From NCBI GenBank assembly GCA_021827445.1, contig JAKAVW010000150.1, positions 1-7,437 of the forward strand: 7,437 nucleotides of DNA. Reading direction: 5' to 3'. A model generated the notes under the pieces. The model had not been told where the DNA came from and searched no databases. It saw nothing but the letters and a program-made list of their open reading frames with translations. Shown here piece after piece: positions 1 through 5,797 of this stretch; position 1 is the stretch's first letter, and each line of letters begins with the position of its first letter. A program made the position numbers and the translations under genes. Source of the DNA: Pseudomonadota bacterium. GTDB taxonomy: Bacteria; Pseudomonadota; Gammaproteobacteria; Acidithiobacillales; Acidithiobacillaceae.

Positions 1-600
1 AAAATCCGAACACTATAAAGGAAAGAACGGTCATCCCAGTGATGGCACCTTTTGAAACCTTCACCATCTCATGATCCATCGACGATCCACCGTTTTCGTG
101 AACAGGATCGGTATGGTCATGGCTACCGGACGGTTGATCGTGACGCAATGATTGAACTTTGTCGCCGATCTCAGTCTCGTTTCGTGGTCGTACCGTCATC
201 ATGCCGTGCTTCATGTTCTGGGAAACCAACCATCAATTCATCGGATAGTCACCACGACAGGGCTCCGCATGCGCCACAGTTGCCTGTGAATCCTAGCACT
301 CCTTCCGATCCGGAAGCCTGACACCGATATTCGGCACCGTCGGTGGGCAGTCATCTTGCTGGAGTTTCCAAAACAGCATTTATTATGTAGAGCCCGCGAG
401 CACAATTCGGCCCTACAACCCAGTCGTAGCAAGGTTCGCAGCTGTACCACTACACATAATCGCGAGGTATACATAACGTTGCCCGGCTGCCGTTGAATCC
501 TGATGGTCGGCAGCAGACTGATTGCGGTCATTGGCTTGTCAGTAGGGGCCTTGGTACCGATCGCGTAATCGATGGCTTGGGCGACTGAACTGTACTATGA
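1..600. other. Gene-poor stretch with several short inverted repeats
   Basis: I see no convincing gene on either strand. The open frames here (a TTG-started frame at 52-321 and a reverse frame at 238-531) have no ribosome binding site, unusual composition rich in Ser, Arg and Pro or Cys, and no recognisable motif. Short perfect inverted repeats are present: 302-307 with 311-316 (loop of 3), 335-339 with 341-345 (one-base centre), 486-492 with 508-514 (7-bp arms GCTGCCG/CGGCAGC, loop of 15), and 386-394 with 409-417 (one mismatch). None is followed by a good T tract, so I do not call terminators. The stretch could be a long intergenic region, decayed coding sequence, or an unrecognised RNA. 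Confidence 0.5.
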
Positions 601-612
601 TTTCCTCATCAT

Positions 613-618
613 GGGAGG
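613..618 (+). promoter_or_regulatory. Strong Shine-Dalgarno for the 54-residue ORF
   Basis: GGGAGG lies 5 nt before the ATG at 624. It is the main reason for listing the small ORF as a candidate gene and for choosing that start over the ATG at 597. Confidence 0.4.
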
Positions 619-623
619 CCAAC

Positions 624-788
624 ATGGAATATCACCACGGCAACGATACGACAGAGTGGGCAGCCGATAAATCCCGGAATGTTCAGCCTCAACTTTTTGT
701 CAGATCATGGCACGTCAGACCATTTTGCCTGGATCAGGAGAATCAGTACATCATCGATAGACGGGCCGAGGCCTACCAGACAATTTGA
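624..788 (+). CDS. Possible small protein of 54 residues, unknown function
   Basis: The frame starts at an ATG preceded by GGGAGG (613-618) with a 5-nt spacer, which is the best ribosome binding site on the plus strand of this window. An in-frame ATG further upstream at 597 lacks such a site, so 624 is preferred. The product is hydrophilic (begins MEYHHGNDTTEW, ends AEAYQTI), with no membrane segment, signal peptide or known motif that I recognise, and one cysteine. It ends 85 bp before the LapA-type gene start and 1 bp before an alternative, longer start of that gene (790). It may be a real small protein, a translated leader of the downstream gene, or a chance frame behind a purine-rich stretch. 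Codon use cannot decide at this length. Confidence 0.3.
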   Translation: MEYHHGNDTTEWAADKSRNVQPQLFVRSWHVRPFCLDQENQYIIDRRAEAYQTI

Positions 789-858
789 GATGCATAAGGT
801 GGCAACAGTCACCCCAGTCACACAGGATCCCGCAACGACAGATGCGTCACCAAGCAAT

Positions 859-866
859 GAGAAGGA
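859..866 (+). promoter_or_regulatory. Shine-Dalgarno deciding the LapA-type start
   Basis: GAGAAGGA, with 7 nt to the ATG at 874, supports the short form of the protein (89 residues) over the form beginning at 790, which has no comparable site. Confidence 0.55.
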
Positions 867-873
867 TGGTGTC

Positions 874-1143
874 ATGTGGGTGATCGTTTCTTTTTTGATG
901 GCGGCACTGGCTGTCATCTTAGCAATTCAGAACGGGGCACCCGCCACTATTCATTTCTTCTCGTGGACGTTTGCACAATCTCAGGGGATAGTCCTGCTCG
1001 TCGGTTTCATCGCCGGTTTTATTGCAAGTATGCTGATTTATCTACCCACACATATTCGCAACAAGCTGAAGATCCGCCATCATGAACGGCGTGAGACCGA
1101 CCTTGAAAGGCAACTCAACACAGAACGCGACAAGCGAGAATAG
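874..1143 (+). CDS. LapA/DUF1049-type inner-membrane protein
   Basis: The product is 89 residues. A first hydrophobic helix (residues 1-18) runs into a QNG turn (19-21) and a short segment ending in HFFSWTF. A second helix follows (about 38-57), then a strongly charged, probably helical tail (60-89, many Arg, Glu and Lys). This two-helix plan with an Asn after helix 1 and a charged cytoplasmic tail matches the lipopolysaccharide assembly protein A domain (LapA, DUF1049). In E. coli, LapA works with LapB to control LpxC and LPS synthesis. No lapB neighbour is visible, so the role here is inferred only from the fold. The start at 874 is chosen because GAGAAGGA (859-866) sits 7 nt upstream and the first helix begins right there. 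The frame stays open upstream, and an ATG at 790 would add a 28-residue hydrophilic N-terminus of low complexity (rich in Thr, Val, Pro and Asp), which is less likely. Confidence 0.75.
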   Translation: MWVIVSFLMAALAVILAIQNGAPATIHFFSWTFAQSQGIVLLVGFIAGFIASMLIYLPTHIRNKLKIRHHERRETDLERQLNTERDKRE

Positions 1144-1252
1144 AATAAAACGAAGGCTGGAGCGAGTTCAGCAGGAGCTATGGCTAAACAAACGCAGACA
1201 ACGGCCAATCAGGCCATACTTCAACAAAGCAACCGTTAAACAAAAAACTGTT

Positions 1253-1258
1253 TATAAT
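1253..1258 (+). promoter_or_regulatory. Candidate -10 box for the antiporter gene
   Basis: A perfect TATAAT sits in an A/T-rich patch of the gap between the LapA-type gene and the antiporter, 116 bp before the antiporter ATG. It overlaps a 10-bp perfect palindrome (1254-1263, ATAATATTAT). No good -35 hexamer is visible at the usual spacing: 1232-1237 reads ACCGTT at 15 bp, a poor match. A promoter here would give a 5' leader of roughly 110 nt that includes the hairpin at 1346-1362. The consensus hexamer could be chance in an A/T-rich region. Confidence 0.3.
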
Positions 1259-1345
1259 ATTATCACTCGTGCAGATATTGCGCGGAAAACAGCAAATGAA
1301 GCCATGCGAGCGGCAAATCCGGACACAATAGATCGGGCTGACGGG

Positions 1346-1362
1346 CCGCGAATAATTCGCGG
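1346..1362 (+). promoter_or_regulatory. Hairpin/operator overlapping the antiporter ribosome binding site
   Basis: CCGCGAATAATTCGCGG is a perfect inverted repeat with 8-bp arms around one central base. As RNA it folds as a 7-bp, mostly G/C stem with a UAA loop. Its last two bases are the first two of GGAAG (1361-1365), the only plausible Shine-Dalgarno for the antiporter, 9 nt before the ATG at 1375. It could therefore act as a translational gate on RNA or as a DNA operator for a dimeric regulator. The inverted repeat is directly visible; the regulatory role is inferred. Confidence 0.45.
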
Positions 1363-1374
1363 AAGTTATTTGAA

Positions 1375-3183
1375 ATGAATGTCAGCTTTGGTGTTGCTTT
1401 CCTCATCGCCGGCCTGGTATTCCTCGGCCTCCTCAGCCAGTGGTTAGCCTGGCGGGTCAAGCTACCCGCCATTCTTTTTTTGTTGGTGTTGGGCATCCTG
1501 CTCGGGCCCATCCTCGGCTGGCTGCGACCAGATAAGATTTTTGGACCGCTGCTTTTCCCCACCATCTCTCTGGGCGTGGCCATTATACTCTTTGAGGGTG
1601 CCCTATCGCTGCGTCTAAGCGAACTCCGCGGCCTCGGCACGGTCATCCAGCGCCTACTGAGCTTGGGCGTGTTCAGCACCTGGGCAATCATCAGTGTCGC
1701 GACCCACTGGCTTACGCATTTCGCTTGGCCCATGGCCATTCTCTTTGGCGCGGTCACCGTCGTTTCCGGCCCCACAGTCATCACGCCCATCCTGCGTAGC
1801 GCCCGCCCCAATGCCAAGATTGCCAAGGTGCTGCATTGGGAGAGCATCCTCATCGATCCCATCGGCGCGCTACTCAGTGTGATCGTATTTGAAGCGTTGG
1901 TGGCCAACAGCGCCGCTACCGCGTCCCTGGGTGCGGCAGGCCTGAGCTTTCTGCGCATTGTGTCGGTGGGTGTTACCTTGGGGGTGGCGGGTGGCTTCAC
2001 TTTAGGATGGATACTGCGGCGCCGGGTAGTGCCGGACTATCTGCACCCCCTCCTCGTTTTGGCGAGCGTACTCATGATTTTTGCCCTGGCCGATGCCTTG
2101 GCCAAAGATTCCGGTCTGCTGGCGGTCACCATCATCGGTATGGTGCTCGCCAACATGCGTGACATACCCTTGGACAATATCCTGGACTTCAAGGAAAGTC
2201 TCTCTATCCTATTGATATCGCTTCTCTTCATCGTGCTGGCAGCGCGTTTGAATCTCACGGAGATTCGTGCGGTGCTCGGACCTGGACTCGGTCTGCTCGT
2301 AGCCATCCAGGTCCTCTCCCAACCCATCAAAGTCGCTTTCGCCTCCTGGGGATCGGAGTTGAACTGGCGGGAACGTGTCCTCGTCGCCTGGATCGCACCG
2401 CGTGGCATCGTTGCCGCGGCCACTGCGGCGGTACTTGGGCAAACCCTGCAGGCGGTCCACTATCCTCATGCAGCGCTCTTTGTTCCCCTGACCTTCGCGG
2501 TCATTATCGCCAGCGTTCTTCTGCCCAGCCTCACTGCCAGACCTCTGGCCAGGCTACTGCATGTAGACGAGAAAGAGCCACAGAGCATCCTCATCATCAG
2601 TGCCAATCCTGTCGCGCAAGCCATTGCTAAAGCCCTAGAACAGGCAGGCTTCGCCTGCCTGTTGTTAGATAACGACTTCGCCCAAATCCGCACGGCGCGC
2701 GCAGCTGGCATCAACACCTTTTACGCCCACCCTGTTTCCGTGCAGGCAGATCGTTATCTCGACCTGCTCGACTTTGGCTACATGCTCGGTCTGGCCGAAG
2801 ACCACGCTCTCAACATCATTGCCAGTATGCGTTATAAACCGGAGTTCGGCCTGGACCATGTCTTTATTCTGACCGACGAGAGCGCCATTGCCGGGCGTGA
2901 TCGACAGCAGGTGGCAGCACCTTACCGCGGACGCTATCTTTTTGGTGGAGATGCGACTTACGTACGACTCTCGCAACTTTTGGATAATGGCTGGCAAATC
3001 CATACCACACTTTTGAGCGAAAGCTTTTCCTGGGAGGCCTACCAGGAAAAACACAGGTCTGGCTTCCTGCCCCTCTTCGTGATCACTGGGGAACATATTC
3101 TGCGCGTGATGCTTGCGGGTGAGACCATTGCTCCGGCAAGTGGTGACCGTATCCTGGCGTTGATCGCCCCCTCTGCGGCTTAA
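1375..3183 (+). CDS. CPA1-family Na+/H+ (cation:proton) antiporter with C-terminal RCK/TrkA-N-like domain
   Basis: The product is 602 residues. Residues 1-395 are hydrophobic, with about 12 helices typical of NhaP-type CPA1 antiporters, which exchange cytoplasmic Na+ or K+ for H+ at the inner membrane. Landmarks are the unwound-helix motif SGPTVITPIL (131-140), the ion-site motif ESILIDPIGAL (156-166) with Glu156 and Asp161, and WIAPRGIVAAA (339-349) with the conserved Arg343. From about 403 a Rossmann-like soluble domain begins (ILIISANPVAQAIAKAL), with the acidic end of strand 2 in LLLDND (429-434). It resembles the TrkA-N/RCK domains that gate K+ and Na+ transporters by nucleotide binding, though its glycines are degenerate. 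A final basic and hydrophobic segment ends near 600. Length and order fit antiporters annotated as sodium:proton antiporters with RCK tails. The start has GGAAG 9 nt upstream, partly inside a hairpin. The gene appears to stand alone and faces a convergent operon. Confidence 0.88.
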   Translation: MNVSFGVAFLIAGLVFLGLLSQWLAWRVKLPAILFLLVLGILLGPILGWLRPDKIFGPLLFPTISLGVAIILFEGALSLRLSELRGLGTVIQRLLSLGVFSTWAIISVATHWLTHFAWPMAILFGAVTVVSGPTVITPILRSARPNAKIAKVLHWESILIDPIGALLSVIVFEALVANSAATASLGAAGLSFLRIVSVGVTLGVAGGFTLGWILRRRVVPDYLHPLLVLASVLMIFALADALAKDSGLLAVTIIGMVLANMRDIPLDNILDFKESLSILLISLLFIVLAARLNLTEIRAVLGPGLGLLVAIQVLSQPIKVAFASWGSELNWRERVLVAWIAPRGIVAAATAAVLGQTLQAVHYPHAALFVPLTFAVIIASVLLPSLTARPLARLLHVDEKEPQSILIISANPVAQAIAKALEQAGFACLLLDNDFAQIRTARAAGINTFYAHPVSVQADRYLDLLDFGYMLGLAEDHALNIIASMRYKPEFGLDHVFILTDESAIAGRDRQQVAAPYRGRYLFGGDATYVRLSQLLDNGWQIHTTLLSESFSWEAYQEKHRSGFLPLFVITGEHILRVMLAGETIAPASGDRILALIAPSAA

Positions 3184-3250
3184 CCCGTCAGAAAGAAGTA
3201 GCGAGGAGCCCAAGTAAGTATAGTTTTCAATAATTTTATTTTCTGTGCAC

Positions 3251-3333
3251 GTCACAAAACGAACGGTTTATGACACTTCATGCCGCTGTTTCAGGACACT
3301 TTTGGGGCCATTTCTGGCCCTGAATTTGTCCTG
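3251..3333. repeat. Cluster of inverted and direct repeats, possible decayed transposon end
   Basis: The gap between two convergent genes contains a 42-bp imperfect hairpin (arms 3292-3310 and 3315-3333, 4-nt loop). It has 19 positions per arm, with 15 Watson-Crick pairs, two G-T wobbles and one 2x2 mismatch. Just left of it is a 24-bp imperfect inverted repeat (3251-3274). The word GACACTT occurs at 3272-3278 and again at 3295-3301, 23 bp apart. Short repeated GTGTC-type words near a terminus resemble the multiple terminal repeats of IS21-family elements. No transposase remains, so this identification is tentative. The hairpin could also stop transcription from both sides, but neither strand has a T tract after it. 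Confidence 0.45.
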
Positions 3334-3384
3334 CGACGCAGTCATTCATACCTGCTGATCCCGTATAACTTGCAGGGAAGTCCA

Positions 3385-4635
3385 TTAATCATCTCTTCCT
3401 TGTCTCAGCAATTGCACAGAGGTACGACGGCGGATGTAATCGTTAGACCAATCCAGTAGTGTACGCAGACGATTGCCAGTGCCGATGATACGATAGAGAT
3501 GTAGACCCAGCCATAATCCCCAAGCCGATAGACCGTACCAGCGTAGATGCCAACGAGGGATCTGGCAAACGGCGTCAAGCCTGCCAAGAACCGTCATGAT
3601 GCCCGGATCGTGATACCCAAAAGGGGGAATCAGCGGTTTATGTGCTGATTGGGCACAAAGAAACTTTGCTGCGTAGCGCGCTGATTGCATCGCAAAGGGC
3701 GCGACTTGTGGGCAGGCGTCGCCACCTGTAAATATGGCGAGATCGCCGACAACAAAGACTTCCGGAAAATCCAGCAAGCGCAGGTGATGGTCCACCAACA
3801 GGCGTCCACCGCGCCCTTTTGGAACGGTGAGGGACGAGAGACTCGGGTTTGCTGCAACGCCGGCGGTCCAGATCAGGGTGCGGGCAGAGATGGGTGGGCC
3901 ACTATCGCAAATTATCGTCTGCCCATCGTAGTCTTTGACGTGGGTCCCGAAGAGCAGATTGATGCCCAGTCGGCGCAGCTTTGTGGCAGCGTGCTTTTGC
4001 AAGTTATTGGCGAAACCCGGTAACAAAGCCTCCCCACCGTGAACAAGGCTGACTTGTACTTCCCGAAAGTCTAGTTCTGGATACTCGTTGGGAACGAGAT
4101 TTTGCAGGAGTTCCACGAGTGCTGCGCAAAACTCTACACCGGTAGCACCACCTCCCGCCACCACAAAGTGTAGCCATTCCCGGCGATCTTCGGCGTTCTT
4201 ACTCTGGCTTGCCCTCTCAAGGGCCAGAATGAGTCGAGACCGGGTTGTTTCGGCCCCTTCTAGTCCCTTGATGTCCAGGGCGTGCTGACTGATGGTTTTA
4301 TTACCAAAGAAGTTGGTCACTGTACCCAATGCCAGGAAAAGAAAGTCGTACTCCAAAACATCACCATCTTCCATGTGTACCTGACAACGGAGGAGATCGA
4401 TCTCGATCACATTGCCGAGGCGAAAGGACACACCATAGCTCGGTAGCAGGTGTCTCAGTGGGGTAGTGATGGCCTCCCCCAGTAGTTCCCCGGTGGCCAC
4501 CTGATAAAGCAAAGGCTGAAAGAGATGGTAGTTATGCTGATCGACAAGGGTGATGGCAAAGCCTTTACCCCGGAGCCCTTGGGCTACGGTTAATCCCGCA
4601 AACCCCCCACCGAGGATAAGAACCCGTTCAGTCAT
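3385..4635 (-). CDS. ndh: Type II NADH:quinone oxidoreductase (NDH-2), FAD-dependent
   Basis: The product is 416 residues, usual for this family. NDH-2 is a single-subunit peripheral membrane flavoprotein that oxidises NADH and reduces quinone without pumping protons. Visible features: the FAD dinucleotide motif LILGGGFAGL (6-15); HNYHLFQPLLYQVATG (34-49), characteristic of NDH-2; the NAD-binding motif VAGGGATGVEF (159-169); the second FAD motif VVGDLA (295-300); the quinone-side segment PQVAPFAMQSARYAAK (309-324); and a C-terminal region with aromatic, hydrophobic and basic residues (about 365-410), likely the amphipathic membrane anchor. The start is the ATG at 4635: the flavin motif begins at residue 6, and longer in-frame starts would lie inside the upstream permease gene. 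It overlaps that gene by 8 nt (ATGACTGA) and has no strong ribosome binding site of its own, which points to translational coupling. It is the last gene of the operon. Other FAD oxidoreductases such as sulfide:quinone reductases are unlikely because the NDH-2 motifs are intact. Confidence 0.88.
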   Translation of the reverse strand: MTERVLILGGGFAGLTVAQGLRGKGFAITLVDQHNYHLFQPLLYQVATGELLGEAITTPLRHLLPSYGVSFRLGNVIEIDLLRCQVHMEDGDVLEYDFLFLALGTVTNFFGNKTISQHALDIKGLEGAETTRSRLILALERASQSKNAEDRREWLHFVVAGGGATGVEFCAALVELLQNLVPNEYPELDFREVQVSLVHGGEALLPGFANNLQKHAATKLRRLGINLLFGTHVKDYDGQTIICDSGPPISARTLIWTAGVAANPSLSSLTVPKGRGGRLLVDHHLRLLDFPEVFVVGDLAIFTGGDACPQVAPFAMQSARYAAKFLCAQSAHKPLIPPFGYHDPGIMTVLGRLDAVCQIPRWHLRWYGLSAWGLWLGLHLYRIIGTGNRLRTLLDWSNDYIRRRTSVQLLRQGRDD

Positions 4636-5797
4636 GAGTGGCTTCAAATGGTACGCGTTGAGACACGCTGGGGCGGCTGTTGCGCCACGCCAGCCAGAGC
4701 AGGGGTATTGCCCATAGTGCTGAAAACGTGTAAATCTTGCCAAGAGATTCCCACTGCTGTAGTGGCCCAAGTCCGGATGAACCAATACCCTCGCCGATCA
4801 TGAGTGCGCCCACCAGCAGGCCGGCCATTTGGGTCCCCTCTTTGGGGTGCGCGGCGATGCCGTAGGCCATGCTGTAGGGATAATAAATACCACAGGCGAT
4901 TCCAGCGCTGGTGAAGGCCATCAGCAGCCCGGTTGCCGACTGCAGGTGCGGAATGACGACAAAGCAGATGGCCATTCCCAAGGGTGCCAGCAGATAGGCG
5001 AGTCGACGGTGAATCCAGTGGTTGGGGATAGCTCCAAAGATAAAGCGCGCTACCGTCATCCCGCCCCAGAAGAGAGACAATGCTAGGGCGCCAGTCGCAG
5101 GAGGAAGATGCCGATCAACACTCACCAGCACATTCGCCCAACTGCCAAAGCTGCCTTCGCAAATGGCGTAAATGACGACAGCTATCGCAAAAGGCGTCAT
5201 CGAACGCCGCCAAGCGCGCATCCCACCTAGTCCCTGGTTGTCGTGGTCTTTCGCCAAAGGGAGCAACAAAAGGCACAACCACAATGCCAGTATGACGACT
5301 GGCCACAGCACCCACGATACCCAGTGTTGAAAACCATCGAGAATTATTGGTGATACAGCTGTTGCCCCGCCGATCACCGCATTCAGGATGGTAACTGCGG
5401 CGGCTGCAGCCCCCGCGAAAAGGAGAGAAGCGGCGCGGTTGATGGCGGCATTGGTCAGACCAAAGCCCGTACCCAGCATAAAAGTTTCTGCTAGCAACAG
5501 TAAGACAATGGGTAAGCCAGAAGTGAAAAAAGCGGCCACCAGCAAGGCCATGGCCACGGCGTTGGTCAGGGCGCCCAGACGAAACAGTCCGGCACTACCA
5601 AGTCGCTTGTGAATGGCTCCTGCGCTAATCGCGGCGAATACTGCACCAATAATTTCTGGAAAATAGAGCAGGCCATAGGTGGCATTACTCATATCGTAGG
5701 GCGCGCTGCGCAATGTGGTACCGAGCGCCGGAATCAGTACAAAGGCGGCGCCCTGCAGAAAACCCGCACAGAAAACGGCCGTTGTGCCGCGTTTCAT
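4628..5797 (-). CDS. Major facilitator superfamily permease, FHS-like (sugar/polyol type)
   Basis: The product is 389 residues with 12 predicted membrane helices and a short charged central loop (about 182-200). The second half opens with YAICEGSFGSWAN (210-222), with Glu214 in the membrane, followed by ATGALALSLFWGGMTVARFIFG (234-255, in parts). This pattern resembles the fucose/galactose/glucose:H+ symporter group (FHS) and related permeases. An IYYPYSMAYG segment (304-313) lies in helix 10. The N-terminus (MKRGTTAVFCAGFLQGAAF) enters the first helix directly. The start overlaps the stop of the upstream GMC gene as ATGA, with no clear ribosome binding site, so translation is probably coupled. 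Its place between a dehydrogenase and NDH-2 suggests uptake of the oxidised substrate or export of the product. The substrate cannot be assigned. Family placement is confident, subfamily less so. Confidence 0.8.
   Translation of the reverse strand: MKRGTTAVFCAGFLQGAAFVLIPALGTTLRSAPYDMSNATYGLLYFPEIIGAVFAAISAGAIHKRLGSAGLFRLGALTNAVAMALLVAAFFTSGLPIVLLLLAETFMLGTGFGLTNAAINRAASLLFAGAAAAAVTILNAVIGGATAVSPIILDGFQHWVSWVLWPVVILALWLCLLLLPLAKDHDNQGLGGMRAWRRSMTPFAIAVVIYAICEGSFGSWANVLVSVDRHLPPATGALALSLFWGGMTVARFIFGAIPNHWIHRRLAYLLAPLGMAICFVVIPHLQSATGLLMAFTSAGIACGIYYPYSMAYGIAAHPKEGTQMAGLLVGALMIGEGIGSSGLGPLQQWESLGKIYTFSALWAIPLLWLAWRNSRPSVSQRVPFEATHD

Noticed and set aside
52..321. TTG-started 89-codon frame as a gene
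   Set aside because: There is no ribosome binding site, an irregular Ser/Pro/His-rich composition, no motif and no supporting neighbour.
386..460. tRNA-like pattern (GGTTCGCAG and paired ends)
   Set aside because: No complete cloverleaf forms: the acceptor, D and anticodon arms do not line up on either strand.
1180..1239. 19-codon frame MAKQTQTTANQAILQQSNR after the LapA-type gene
   Set aside because: A purine stretch CAGGAG precedes it, but only 2 nt away. The frame is very short and resembles nothing I can name.
1263..2000. Long reverse-strand open frame of 245 codons
   Set aside because: It is antisense to the antiporter, whose motifs are clear. Its composition (rich in Arg, Pro, Met and Ser) is typical of a shadow frame.
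2665..3255. Reverse-strand open frame of 196 codons
   Set aside because: It is antisense to the antiporter's RCK-like end, with no motif and no ribosome binding site.
3292..3333. Intrinsic bidirectional terminator
   Set aside because: The hairpin is strong, but no T tract follows it on either strand (plus continues CGACGC, minus continues AAACAG), so I list it as a repeat and not as a canonical terminator.
4636..4785. Extended N-terminus of NDH-2 (50 more residues from an upstream in-frame ATG)
   Set aside because: It lies wholly inside the permease gene, lacks any NDH-2 similarity, and the flavin motif begins at residue 6 when the start is 4635.
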